Of a stretch of 64,000 nt of DNA, positions 46,610 to 58,064 are shown piece after piece (within the stretch, counting starts at the first letter, position 1; each line of letters begins with the position of its first letter). Under the pieces are notes generated by a model, which saw only the letters and a program-made list of their open reading frames with translations, searched no databases and was not told the origin of the DNA. The stretch comes from Sclerodactyla briareus. Its lineage: Eukaryota > Echinodermata > Holothuroidea > Dendrochirotida > Sclerodactylidae. The DNA lies in NCBI GenBank assembly GCA_026419785.1, contig JAODTK010004954.1, positions 127,001 through 191,000 of the forward strand. Direction: 5' to 3'. The translations under genes and the position numbers were made by a program.

Positions 46610-47060
46610 TAATTGGAACTCTTCGTCAACCTCTCCGCATAGCACCGTCGCACCTAATCCTAGGTGGCAGGTGTGAGTCTCCGAGAATCCTCCACTTAGG
46701 AGACGCCAATCACTGTCTTGCCCCCAATGGGGTGGGGGGTTTTTTAGTTGGCTCAGTAGTGCAAGTTGAGCATGCCGAGTTCTACCTAGATCAGTGTAGG
46801 TGTTTATTGGAATGCTTGTTACGATATAAGCAGGGTGGGAGGTCTTGCTGTGGCTAATCTTTTTCTTCTTTCGGTGTCACAGATAACGTCAACTTACGAG
46901 CGTTCAATGTGACTGCGGATCACCCACGCCGTGAGTGCCTTATTTGTAGACGCAATGTACGTACGTTCCGACTGTAGAGCGATAAACTTGTGGAAAGTAG
47001 CGTTGTAAGCCCACTCAGCTCCGTGTACGATGATATTCCGCAAGTGTGATATCAGCCAAC
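46610..47060 (+). repeat. Spacer module of the mini-exon array
   Basis: The sequence between A and B exons is itself repeated. Copies lie at about 45100-45600, 45930-46310, 46610-47060, 53870-54060 and 55140-55620. Shared phrases include GGTCAACCTCTCCG or a variant, CATCCTCCCACTC, GTATTGCAAGTTGAG and TTACGATATAAGCAGGG. The whole A-spacer-B unit was therefore duplicated, not the exons alone. Confidence 0.75.
46883..46930 (+). CDS. Type-B mini-exon, copy B3
   Basis: Best copy of type B: 48 bp, acceptor CGGTGTCACAG, donor CGCC|GTGAGTGCC. Encodes DNVNLRAFNVTADHPR with the first codon completed by a G from the upstream exon and one C left over. It is preceded 403 bp upstream by exon A2. No A exon follows within 5 kb. 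The next recognisable one is at 52600 after an intervening copy of the R4 block. Confidence 0.5.
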
Positions 47061-47064
47061 TGAA

Positions 47065-48875
47065 TGATCCAAATGTTGGTTGTGACAGTGTATGCTGACA
47101 ATAAAGACCGGAAATAGAGACCAGCGTTCATGTTCATCCGATTTAAACTGCAGGAGGACAAGCATTTTTCTGTGTATTTTCACAAAATGGCTTAAATCGC
47201 CACCCAGATGCAACAAATCGCAAACAGCAAACGCAAACAAATCGCTCCGCAGCATTTGGCAGGATCGCCAGAACTCGCACGGCATGGCAACGACAAATAG
47301 AAGTTTTTCACGGTTGCATGCGCGCACACTCACACCGGAACAAAAATCGGCTGTAGCCTAAACGAAATTTCCCTAATTGCGATATCATTGTCCGGGTATA
47401 TTCAAGCTGCTACCATGCACTCTCTCGAAACAAAGCCATGCACCCTGTATAATTATCACACTATTGTAATGCAACTGTGAACAGACTTATTCTCGAGAAC
47501 ACATAATGCCAATTACTTTATCTTTCAAACCAGCCTACCCATCACACGAGGAGATCATTCTATATTTTCACTCTTCCGTAGGTAAGAGGAGCTGTCGGGT
47601 CAGTAGCGTATTTTGTGAACTTATGCGCTTCAGTACAGCACAGCCGGTACTTCAATGGTTCTAATCATGGAGCTATCGTATTAACTGGAGCGGTCGTGAG
47701 CCAGTGTTTCATGGTTCAGTTTGGCAATTCGGGGACTATTAGTGGAGGCAAAACGGCCGTGGGGCTGCACTATTTCATATTACACACCGATTGCACGTTT
47801 CAGCACAGCATATTAGTCGCCATGGAAACGAGTATTGTATGAACCAATTTGGCACTATTATGTGAACACGAGTTTACACCTTGTGTGTAGACACTCAAAA
47901 CGACTGCAAATAGTGTCAGAGTTCCTCCAACCGGTAATTCAAAAACAGAAAGCGGACGCGTTTTGCGGGGAGCTCAAAAGTATAGTGCAACAAAAATGCA
48001 ACTCGATTACGTCTGACAGGAACATCATCAAGGCTGAAATACAGCCTTACAGAGCGAAGAAGAGGCTGATTAATTCATTTCAATTCTACGAGTACAGAGA
48101 GCCTGGTCAGGTTCATTAAGAAGCCCTAGCCGTGAAAAAAAAAATTATCTAGGATGATCGACCAGTGCTCAGATGGTATCGGGGCCGCGGCGTACCCAAT
48201 TCAATCTGCTGTGTTGGCTTGTCAAATTTAACTGATATCATTCTGCCATTTTTCTGCAGAGTGGCATCGTAGAGTGGCATCGTAGAGCTTCAATATTGTG
48301 GAGTTGTCGAGCAAAACTTTATAGTTGTAAATCACATAAGGAGATCCTTGTACATCTTTACACCTTCCCGTGTGTAAGAGGGCGCCGTCGGGTTCACATT
48401 GTAAGTTTCGTTTCACGTAGAAATGCAGCCAACATGAACTGGTGAATGGGCGCTCGAGTACTAGGCCTACAGCACAGACGGGATCCGGTTAGAATCATGG
48501 GGATTCTATCAACTGAAGCGGGGACATTGTGTGCCCTATTCACAGTCCCGTCAGAGACCACAAACTCAAATTGAGAAGTTGCACCAGCCACATGGTGTGT
48601 AGCATAAGGAAACGCATTCACTTTTTACTTCCATTATGAACTTTTTCTACACATTACATGCACCGATGCATTGATGCGTCATAGTGCAAGACCCTCGGAC
48701 AATCTTCAGTGCGTGTATTTCGTTTTAAATACACTGAAAATAAACTCTGGCGTCAACTGAATCATTACGGAAGCATGAAAACAACATAGTAGTAGTAATT
48801 TGAGTCTCGTCTATCTGACATGCATTAGCCTCCGCCACTTATCACGATCTGTTGTTGCTCTTGAATTGCGACGTT
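47065..48875. other. No gene firmly recognised; one weak open frame
   Basis: Open frame 47835-48119 (94 codons, plus) has a balanced, charged composition (for example FCGELKSIVQQKCNSITSD) and no low complexity. I do not recognise it, and no splice or promoter context decides. Two related stretches at about 47640-47700 and 48470-48540 repeat each other. A 15-bp direct duplication GAGTGGCATCGTAGA lies at 48257-48286. Confidence 0.3.
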
Positions 48876-48879
48876 ATTG

Positions 48880-50310
48880 TTCCGAGCAAGGCTGGTTAAA
48901 ATAGCGTACTCAATTCGACGACACTAAGGCTAAGTTTCGAAAACATGACGTGTTGCCATAATATTTTTTTGTTCTTGATTTTCTACATAGCAACGCCGAT
49001 CCAGTATATCGTGGGATTGCTGGGGCTAGCTCCACACTGACTTCTGCTCTGCCTAGGCGCCGTCCAGTGCCGCATGTCCGTCTGCTCAGTGGCGTACCCA
49101 CGGGGGTTCACAACCCCCCCCCCTCCCCACCTCATGACCCCAAGTTGTCAATTCATTTTTAACACGAAAACTTATTTTTGCAGTTTAGTAGAAGTTTGCA
49201 GCTGTATTTACAAAATATTGCAGCAGCATGTGCATAGGGGCCCAGAATTTATTATTTGCCAATAGGGAGGGTGAGGCCATATATGAGGGCGCAATTCCGT
49301 GGGTTTCAACTAACCCCCCCCCACCCCCCCCCCCCCCCCACCCCCCCCCCCCCCTCCCCCCTCCAACGAGACAGGTCTCTCGGTACCGCGCCTGCGGGCT
49401 TCGTGTCGATGTGCAGATTATTCCCAATGGTTGTTTTGAGGATATCACGATGATAGTGAATCCTCGAACTACTCACTTCGAGTAAATTTAAACACTTTGA
49501 TGATGGCATATACAAACTGATTTAAAGTGTTACTTACCTCTCACCCAAAATGCAATTCCTTCTGGTATGCTCGCGTTGAATTCCATCATTCGTTTCTTAT
49601 CTTCTTCTTTTATTTTCTTCTTCCTCTCTTCTTCTTCTTCTTCTTGGCAGGTCCAGATGAGGGGACCGTGTTTTGCGCAGCTGATAGAGAGAGGGTTGTT
49701 AGCTAACGATAAACAAATTCCGGGGAACAATGTCGGGTCGGTCTACCGTTAGATTTGAAGCCGTCAAGGATCGAATCCGATTTGAATTTATGATTGAACG
49801 TACTTTCCAACCTGGGTCAATTCTATTTCTAACCTGCATATTCTGGCATGTTGCGATTTACGTTTCGTAAATTGTCACGCAGAGCGAGGGTACGAATATT
49901 CCGAGTACATAAATCATGTACATATTTTATGTACCGGTATTCACAAATTCTGCTTATACACATGTGTTAGAAAAGCGAATACCTTTTTAGGTATATAAAC
50001 AGATCGAGGATTAACATGTACCTATCATATATGGTCTTCGGTATATCATAAACAAGGAATCAAACATCATAAAAAAAAAACAGAATCAGTGAAACTATTT
50101 CGGAACACTGCTTCGATATCACTTTTGAACGTGTTAAAATAGCTGATTACTCTATATCAAATTACCAAACGTATACAGTATTTTGTTTTTGTTAAACTTA
50201 TAGTGCTTTTTGTGCTCAGTATATATCGTATATGCCTAGAATCATAGTCAGATTAGTTTCGCGTCCATCACCCGCAACCTCCAGGACCCTGCTCATGTTA
50301 GCTTATATTT
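48880..50310 (+). repeat. Duplicated block R4, copy 2
   Basis: Second copy of 43560-45075 (phrases listed there). It differs by a C-rich stretch at 49314-49363, a short TTC tract, and about 160 bp of extra AT-rich sequence at about 49915-50080 that copy 1 lacks. Confidence 0.75.
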
Positions 50311-50319
50311 TGGGGGAGG

Positions 50320-52520
50320 GCAATGATGGGAGGGGTGTTTCGCGCGCTTTGCCATAGTCTTTGTACCCCACCATCGATCGCGCCCCCCATAGAGTAGGCG
50401 CTTTGGCTGTCTAGGGAAATTATTTATCACCTGTCCTATGGCTATTGCGTGTATGGGGGAAGGGGTGCGGTACGATTGCATGTTCCCGTGTACGCTGTGG
50501 CCGGTAACCTATCACTTGCCTATTGTAGAGCAGTATTGGAGGCATGAATACGGCCTATACACGGCATTAGGGATCGATATTTAGTCCCGATTCGCATAGA
50601 GTCGCTTATCTTCTGCAACAATGTCGGGTGGTATACCGGTAGAGAATCTGTTTGGAGTTTTGCATATCAAACTTTTATAATTCTGAAAATATATGAAAGA
50701 AGGAATTCATTACCTTCTTCGCGACTGCGCGATTCGTTTATGCGTATACAGAATGCCGGCAAACTGTGTAGGGTAACATGGGCGACCATTGCCTTGGTCC
50801 CCTAGTGACTGGTTCATCAAAGTAGGATTCCCTAATTATTTGGTAGTAGAAAGAAATGACTCCGCAAGACCACATGCTTGAATCAACGTGTGCTAGGAAT
50901 CCATTGTTGCAATTGCGGGTTCGGTACCCAAGTGAAAAAATCGTCGAGTCCCGTGAGCATGAAGATGTGGCCCAGTCGTCTGGACATGTCGTATTACCAA
51001 CAGCCCTAGCGTATAGGCCCAAATCAGCACATGTTAACCAATGCGTAGCGGAGGCGTATCAGCGCGAATGAATTATACTGGAATATCTTCCCCTAAAAAG
51101 CCAATCCACATGAAATATTCATGCTGTTGCATTTTCATTGTCTCTTCGCATGAACTGCAGTGTTTTCTCCTTGTGAAACAAACGTTCGTTTTCGTGAATA
51201 TGTGACTTTCACATCCAGCCCGACATGACGGCCAAAATATGTTAAAACTGGGGAATATTACATATCTGAAAAAAGTGTTTTCATCAAAATCAAAGAATAT
51301 GTGTACATTCGAGGACCCAAGTATATTTTCTTTCCTCAGAATACGGCGTCACCCACTGTAATGCATATACTTATGTGTCTATCCCTGGCCCCAGATGTAA
51401 CGTTGGTAACATGGACGGACATTTCCCTACCTACAGTGATATGTTGGCTTGCGAACAAATGGTCAGATCATGCGAGCCAATCAAACATTGGTGTTACATT
51501 TGAGCACAATGTTCCGGCTGACGTGGAATTTTTGAAAATCCTCCTTGACTTTTTTTGTAACGTATATAACATGGACGGACAAAATGCGTTACGTTGGACC
51601 GGACACTATACTACCTCTTCTGCGATGCTAAATGTTATATTCAAACAACTTCTGTTGTCATTATAAGAAAGGAACTGCTCTAAGCTACATTGAAAGGTTT
51701 ACCTTTTGATATCCTCCTAAAAAATCATTAGATATTTCATAATTATGTTACATACGTTACAATTTTGTGGACGGACATTTCTGTGGTGGCATTTAATAGT
51801 CAGTAACTTCAAAACTATTAGCAAAAGTTCTTAACTCCTCCTTTAACCCCTCCCTGGGTTTTTGTTTGAGCAATAAAGGGTTAAAATGGTTATGTAAACA
51901 AAAGTGCTGGGTTCAACGGAAAAAAAGGGCAGGTGAATGAACGCGTGTAACATGTTGGAGGGACACTGTTACATAAGTTACATGTACAAACATGTGTCTG
52001 TAGAAAGCACTTCCTTCATTAATACCTTATTTGAAGAGTTTATATTTTATTTTTAGATGCTGTCAAGTAAGGAAACCTAATAGGACTGTGAGCTTGGGGG
52101 TCACCCTTTATCTTGACAGAAAATTCCTGAGCAATTGATGTCACAAATAAGGAGCTTTATATCATGCAGATATGAAAATAAAATCTCCCCAAAATAAAAT
52201 GCAATGTAAAAATATTGTCATAATTGTTCTATTACTTTTTGACCTGTAAATCACTTTTTAACAACATGTCACTTATATTTATAGCAGATTTGGACTGAAT
52301 TCCCGTCCCTCAAACAGTTTGACATCATTTGTACCCCATGACCGTGGAAAGGCCCTTTTTTTTAAAATATAAAATATTAGGTCTGGTGTTATATGCATAC
52401 ATGACATGAGGCCTTATCTGACAATCCACAAATCCAGCGATGGTAAGAAGATTGGAGTTGTCTTTAAAAAAAAAAAAAGTTCTCTTCATAACGGGCCAAA
52501 GAGACCCATCATCATCATTA
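50320..52520. other. No gene firmly recognised; one weak open frame
   Basis: Open frame 51301-51666 (121 codons, plus) has no low complexity but includes the repeated nucleotide phrase TAACATGGACGGACA (about 51409 and 51569; a variant GTGGACGGACATTTC lies near 51769). That suggests repeat-derived sequence rather than a gene. 51670-52500 is AT-rich with no motif. Confidence 0.3.
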
Positions 52521-52599
52521 CTGAAAAGAGTCAAACGGTCTACACCTTACGAGTGAGGGCAACATTTCTACATTGATTTTACTCTTCAAACTTCTACAT

Positions 52600-52695
52600 G
52601 GCTACGATTTTCATGTGCCATGACATGTGTCTCTTCGGCCCGTTATGCTTGCGGATGTTTACGACGAAGAACGCAACTACAAGAAACGAGAGAAG
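52600..52695 (+). pseudogene. Type-A mini-exon, copy A3 (damaged acceptor)
   Basis: It aligns with A2 from GCTACGATTT to AGAAG|GTTAGTTTACTGG. The acceptor reads CTTCTACATG rather than CTTCTACAG, so the splice site seems lost. It keeps CTTCGGCCCGTTATGC, which shows that the two bases absent in A2 belong to the family. Further small losses near GCTTGCGGATG and TTTACGACG disturb the cysteine frame. Probably a decayed copy, or one affected by assembly noise. Confidence 0.4.
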
Positions 52696-52861
52696 GTTAG
52701 TTTACTGGAGGTAGAGGGATCAACTGTCAGTGGGAAGGCTGTAATTATATCTGGAAACTAATATTAAACTAGACCTACGAGCATTTCAGCTGAAAAGAGG
52801 AAAGTAAGAGGAACTCGGTAGTAGTACAAGGTTCGTCTACCTCACGTTCGCACCTCACTTT

Positions 52862-53876
52862 CAGGGGCGTCGGAGCCTTTCGAAAAAGCAAAGTGGGGGG
52901 GGGGGGGCACATCTAATGCAAAGGACATCTAAGCGTAGCGCCACATCGGTTGGCGCGGGGCTTACAAAGAAAATTTCGGATTTTCATACACTCCAGATCG
53001 ACGGACACGGCATTGCCAAAGCTCAATAGCCACCAATCTAAATGTGTGATTGATTGAAAAACAGACAACAGAAGTGTCATTGTGCATAATAGATGATTTA
53101 CCGAGTAGCCAACATGAGATTTGTATATTACCCTTTTATACTCTGGCTTTGTTGCGTGGGTCCAGGGGTATATCGAACGGTCTATGGTGGGATCGAGGGG
53201 AAAGCCATAGGCGTACGGGGACAACTCAAATTTGAGCAGAAAATGTATCCCAAATTTTACAAGTCGGTCATGAAAAACTAGCAGCGCGCGTCGAAGCGCG
53301 CGAAAAAAAATGCAGGTTTCGGCATTTTATCCGAAAAAGATGCAAAAAATTCAGGCATTTTTTCACTTTGCTTTTTTCCTTCCCAAATTTTCACGAAATT
53401 TGGCATTTTCATCTCAGAAGAAGAAGGGGGGGGGGACAGTCTTCCCACAAGGCTTCTGAAATTAATCGAGGGAACGAAATGGTTCGAAGCATTACATCGC
53501 ATATTTAGCATACAAAGCCGGGAAGAAAAACGCCATTGCGCGCGAAACACTTAAAATTTATGAACTCTGGGGATTCGATTTAGGAATTCGAGAACCGGTT
53601 ATGAAGCAGGTATAATCCTCCATCGGCCTAGTCCGGTCCAGATCTTCACCTGGGTGGCAGCACCTGGAATATTATGTGGACTTAAGAAAATTTCAAACGG
53701 GATTAGCGGTGTTAGACAAAAATTGAATCAGTTTAGAGTGATACAACATCGGCATGTGCCATTATTTTTTTAAGACGGTCCGGAAATGTGGGGGGGACAA
53801 ACGATATGAGATCACACCCCACTTTGAACAGTGGGGGGGACATGTCCCCCGTCCCAACATGTTGACGCACATGCTG
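52862..53876 (+). mobile_element. ~1.0-kb non-autonomous DNA element, copy 2
   Basis: Same element as 28163-29189, of nearly equal length. The left end is CAGGGGCGTCGGAGCC and the reverse of the right end is CAGCATGTGCGTCAAC. CACTTT flanks both sides (52856-52861 and 53877-53882). Related spacer modules (45197, 45975) read CACTTTAGGTGGGCGG or CACTTCAGGTGGGCGG without interruption, so the element inserted into the mini-exon spacer. Confidence 0.8.
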
Positions 53877-53955
53877 CACTTTAGGTATGCGGTGGGAGGT
53901 CCGGTTTGGGTATCTGAAACATCCTCCCACTCCATGGGGACGCCCACCCACCCGT

Positions 53956-53971
53956 GCGAATCACCCACGCC
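53956..53971 (+). pseudogene. Remnant of type-B mini-exon, copy B4
   Basis: Only the last 16 bp (GCGAATCACCCACGCC) of a B exon are present, followed by GTTGATAAT where the others have a GTGAGT-like donor. The upstream part of the exon and its acceptor are missing. The spacer jumps directly from CACCCACCCGT into it, so a deletion is likely. Confidence 0.4.
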
Positions 53972-54201
53972 GTTGATAATGTGTTATTTGTAGACACAAT
54001 GTACGTCCGACGTAGGAAAGCGGATTTAATGGTGAAAGTGCAATCTCTTTCGTAAGGAGCTATATCAGTAGGTAAGTACGATGAGAAAATAAATTATAGG
54101 CCAACAACGACGTTATCATTAATGAAAAAAAACCAAAAAAGTCTAAAACTTACGGATTGTTGGCACATTCTGCCTCTATTTCACTGTTTCATGCTTTACA
54201 G

Positions 54202-54301
54202 GGCGACGCGATTTGTTCATTGTGCCTGACCGTGGTCTCTTCGGCCGTTAGCTGTGCGGATTGTACTACGAGCAATCTCAAACTACAAGAACGAGAGGAA
54301 G
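54202..54301 (+). CDS. Type-A mini-exon, copy A4 (frame-disturbed)
   Basis: It follows ATGCTTTACAG and ends GAAG before GTTAAG. It contains the family stretches ATTTGTTCATTGTGCCTGACC, CTCTTCGGCC and TGTGCGGATTGTACTACGAGC, with several one-base indels, so cysteines fall in different frames. Length (100 bp) and borders match the family. It is followed by an insertion (about 54355-55070) that separates it from B5. Conserved borders with a broken frame suggest recent decay or poor base quality. Confidence 0.35.
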
Positions 54302-54354
54302 GTTAAGTTTACTGGAAGCGTGAGGAGACTTAACTGTCAGTGGGAAGGCTGGTC

Positions 54355-55070
54355 ATTAATCCCCGCGACACTGGAAGTGTCCGGGGGGAGGAATTATGGT
54401 TTTGGGTGTGAGCCGCCGCCGCCGTTCCAAGCTCCGCCGCCGCCAGAACTTTAATAACTCTCATAACGCTTTATCCGGTGACTGAAACTGGTAACAGTCC
54501 CCCTGGTGGAATCCCAGATGAGTTCGAAAGTGGGCCATAAATGCAATGTGGGGGCCGCTAATTTGCCATTATTTGCGCGAAATTTTTCAAGTTAGTCAGA
54601 TTTGAACGAATAATTGGTGGGTAGGACTATAGTTGATCCCGGTAAATGTGGAGGTTTTTCAAGGTCATCGGAGGTCAAATTTGCGAATTTTCCGATTTTT
54701 CCAACTTCGTCAATTGAAACGAAACTTTGTTGGACTGGACTATAGTGATCCCCAAAAATGTGGAGGTCTTTTCAAGAGTCTCGGAGGTCAATTTTGCGAA
54801 TTTTTCGCGCGATTTTCCCAACTTGTCAGATTTGAACGAAACTTGGGGGGATGGGGGCTACATTTGTTAAAAGTCATTTCAAAACCATCGTGGGTCAAAT
54901 TTGCATAAATCTTGGGCCTATTACCCTCCATGGATTATAACAGAATTGGTGTATGAAGTTTATCTGGTTCTGCCAAAATGGGGGTCTTATGGAGGTGTTA
55001 GATACTTTTCCCGATGCTTGCTCAGAAGCGGGGGATATACACGTGGGCGTTTTTACCCGCCTACACATGT
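54355..55070. mobile_element. Inserted segment with GGCGGC-rich start
   Basis: Elsewhere GGGAAGGCTGTAATTATATCTG is continuous (46518 and 52733). Here GGGAAGGCTGG and TTATATCTGAAAC are separated by about 700 bp. The insert starts near a GCC-rich stretch (54408-54448, GCCGCCGCCGCC), contains three ~125-bp tandem units (54540-54910) and ends near CCCGCCTACACATGTCTAG. No target duplication was resolved. Confidence 0.55.
54540..54910 (+). repeat. Three ~125-bp tandem units
   Basis: Each unit carries GGAGGTCAA.TTTGCGAATTT, then TTTTCCAACTT.GTCA, ACGAAACTT and a GG-rich phrase with ACTATAGT. Open frame 54633-54908 follows the repeat and is not taken as a gene. Confidence 0.75.
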
Positions 55071-55432
55071 CTAGTTATATCTGAAACTAATATTAAACCT
55101 AGTACCTAACGACATTTCAGCTGGAAACGAAGAAAATCCCGGCGTCCGTAGTGTGATTGGAACTCTTGGTCAACCTCTCCGCCCGGCGCCTACTTCTAGA
55201 TGGGCGGTGGACTGTCCGGTTTGAGTCCTCCGATACAAAGCTCCTCCCACTCTATGGAGACGCCCATCACTTGTCTAATTGTCAGTGGGTGGTAAGCTTG
55301 GCCTCAGTATTGCAAGTTGAGCAGACGAGTTCGACCAGATCGTGTAGGTGGTTATTGGAATGCCTTGTTACGATATAAGCAGGGCGGAGGTCTCTGAATG
55401 TGGCTAAGTCTTGCGCTTTACTTGAGGTTCAG

Positions 55433-55485
55433 GATAACGTCAATTAACGTCATTTTTATTAAAGTGACTGCAGATCACCCACGCC
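55433..55485 (+). pseudogene. Type-B mini-exon, copy B5 (diverged)
   Basis: It aligns from AG|GATAACGTCAATTAACGTC to CACCCACGCC|GTGAGTGCC. The donor side is perfect, but the middle (ATTTTTATTAAAGTGACTGC) is altered and an in-frame stop (TAA) appears. The acceptor has lost GTGTCACAG and reads GAGGTTCAG. It probably no longer codes. Confidence 0.4.
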
Positions 55486-55639
55486 GTGAGTGCCTTATTT
55501 GTGATAGAAGAATGCATGTACGTCCGAGGTAGGAAAGCGATGACATTGAGTGAAAGTTGCGTAGTAAGCCCACTCAGATCAGTGGTAACGAGCTTTTCAG
55601 CAAGTGTGATATTACCAACTGAATGATCCGAATGTCGTC

Positions 55640-56340
55640 ATGAAAGTGTATGTGACAAGCTCGAAGTCGCACGAGTGACTCGATGTGAATGCAGGAGCAG
55701 GAATGGCTCAACTTTAAAATTTAAAATTGGAGCATCCGGAGGACCCGCTGGGACATGTCCGGGAATCAGGGGCGTCGTGCAAAAAAAAAAAAAATTTTTT
55801 GGGTAGGGGGGAATCAGCAGTAATGATTATCTAAGCCGGGCGCCACAACAGTTGGCGCGCAACATACATACAAATGTGCGTCAGATAGCAAGAAAGTCAC
55901 TTACCACTATCCCGTTTCCTATGGAAGAGCAACAACCGTAGAATTTACAGAAACTTCCAACTCTCTTATGTCGAGAAAATTCTCGAAAGATACAGTTGAT
56001 AGGCTTCTGGCTTCAATTCACTTCTTTCGGCCTAAAATATTCAGTTGATAGGATTCTTGCTGCAATTGAACTTCTTCGACACCTCTTTAGTTTAGTCATC
56101 ACAGAGGATATTACCAGGGGGTTGGTTCCACAATGATGGTTTCAGTATTGCCAAGAAAAATATGTGAATAAATGCGGTCGTGATCTATCTAAGCTTCGCC
56201 ACACCATTGGTTGCAGGCGTTCCCATTTTAAAGTGTTCTCCGTGGCCAAAATGGGGAGCTCCAGATTATCATTTCCATTCCAAAAATCATTAGAATAAAC
56301 TTAAATTTGAGAGGGGATGAAAAAGGGGAATTTCATTTTT
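55640..56340 (+). repeat. End of array; core-motif units and 60-bp duplication
   Basis: Two core-type units lie at 55840-55858 and about 56196-56218. A ~62-bp direct duplication at 55990-56080 shares CAGTTGATAGG.TTCT, GCTTCAATT and CTTCTTTCG-like sequence. No coding signal. Confidence 0.5.
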
Positions 56341-56344
56341 CCCG

Positions 56345-57230
56345 GACGATAATAAAAATAAACGAGGCACATGCCCGTTTCGTATCACTCACAACTGATT
56401 CAATTTTTGTCTAACCAAACAATAATCGCGTTGGAAATTGTCTAAGTCCACTAATTTCAGGTGCGGCCCCAGTGAAGATCGGGACCCAACTAGGGCCGAT
56501 TTTAAATCGAATAGCCAAAAGTGCATAATTTTTCAAGTGTTCCGCGCGCAATGGCGTTTTTCTTCAGGCGTTGTAGGCTAAATATGCGATGTAAATGCTT
56601 CGAATACATTTTGTTTACTTGATTAATTTCAGAACCCTTGGGTGGCAGACCCCCCCCCCCCCTGCCCCCCTCCCATTTTTCTGAGGTGAATAATTCGGGC
56701 GAAAATTCGTGGACAACTTGGAAAGGAAATTAAGTTAACAAAAATATGCCTGAATTTTTTTCAGACTTCTTCGATGAAATGCCCGGAAACATGCAAATTT
56801 TTTCCCCGCGCGGTTAGTTTTCAATGACTGAATTCGGGTAGGCTTACACTTCTTATGCTCTCTAAATTGGAATGGTTCCAGTACGCCTATGGCTCTTCCC
56901 TTCGATCCACCAGAGACCGTCGGGGTTAGACCCTGGTCCCACGCAACAAAGCCGCAAAGAAAAGGTAAAAAAAATCCATGTGTGATATCGGTAAATGATC
57001 TTAGTATGCACAATGACAACTTTTTGTCGGTTTTTACTTAAATCCAACATGTAGAGAGGTGATATTGAGCTGGCAAGTGCTGTTTCCGTCGATCAGGAGG
57101 GTATGAAAATCCGGAAAATTTTTTCGTACGCTTCGCGACAACCAGATGGGGCGCTTCGCTAGATGGTCCATTTGCTTCGATTGTCCCCCCCCCCCTCCCA
57201 CTTCCAAAACGGTCCAGGACGCCTGTGTAA
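56345..57230 (-). mobile_element. ~1.0-kb DNA element, copy 3 (reversed, one end missing)
   Basis: The reverse complement matches 28163-29189: CAGGCGTCCTGGACCGTTTTG end near 57225, the CGATCCACCAGAG region near 56910, and CGGGCATGTGCC at the other side. The terminal G-rich inverted repeat on the 56345 side is absent, so this copy is truncated. The open frames inside are not conserved. Confidence 0.7.
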
Positions 57231-57349
57231 GGGGTTGCCGCGCAGCGTCGCGATTTTGTTTTGAAATTAGGTCTTCTCAAACATGTCAAATGCCGAATGA
57301 TCTCCAAGATGACTATTTCACGTGAAATTCAAAATCAAATTTGAAGCAT

Positions 57350-57800
57350 TAGTATGAGTTTCACCTTAGCCACGCTATGTAATTGCGATTCAAGGCCTAT
57401 CCAGGGGAAGCGGCCACCATGGCTGCGGCACAGCGTAGCCAGAATGAGGTTCTTAGGTCAACTAATTAGAATGAATTTCACCTTAGCATTTCTATGCTCT
57501 TGAGAATTTGGGCCTGTAATTGCGAAACGGTATAACAGGATCACACAGCGTAGTAAATATATTACAGAAAGGTTTTTACAGATGCCAAATGGGAAGCGCC
57601 AGATTGCCATTCTTATATGAAAAATAAATAAAGAATTTGACGACCTGACAAATGAATGTGAATTTCCCTTAGCCGTGCTATGCGAAATTTTCTAAATTGG
57701 GTTCGCGTCTGTGGCGACGCCAAGTGGTGAGGGCCAGATGGCCATTTTTTATATTCATAAATATAAATAAACTTCACACATTAAAAAGGATATCACTTTA
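57350..57800 (+). repeat. Diverged tandem repeats with TTTCACCTTAGC
   Basis: Units near 57355, 57470 and 57650 share GAATTTCACCTTAGC, a .GCTATG phrase and TAATTGCGA or a variant. A second shared phrase, CCA.ATGGC or CCAGATTGCCATT, follows each. Spacing is 115-180 bp. Confidence 0.6.
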
Positions 57801-57804
57801 GCAG

Positions 57805-58060
57805 TTCGTGTGATTTTAGATTAGGTTAAGTGGCATGATGTGTCAAGCAGCGTGGCACAAAATTATCAAAAAAGGAAATTAGTGGGTCGCAAATGTTACT
57901 TTTATAGATGAGCGTTAATATATATAGAAAAAATATCTCTATAGCCCGTATATATAGTGGTCACAATATTACTTGACTAAAGTGATTTTGATATTTTATT
58001 GATAGCGATTTTGGCCCTTGCCGCCATTTGGGAACCCCTCGAGAGGCTGTTTGTGTATGT
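57805..58060. other. No gene recognised
   Basis: AT-rich, no motif. Confidence 0.4.
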
Positions 58061-58064
58061 ATTA

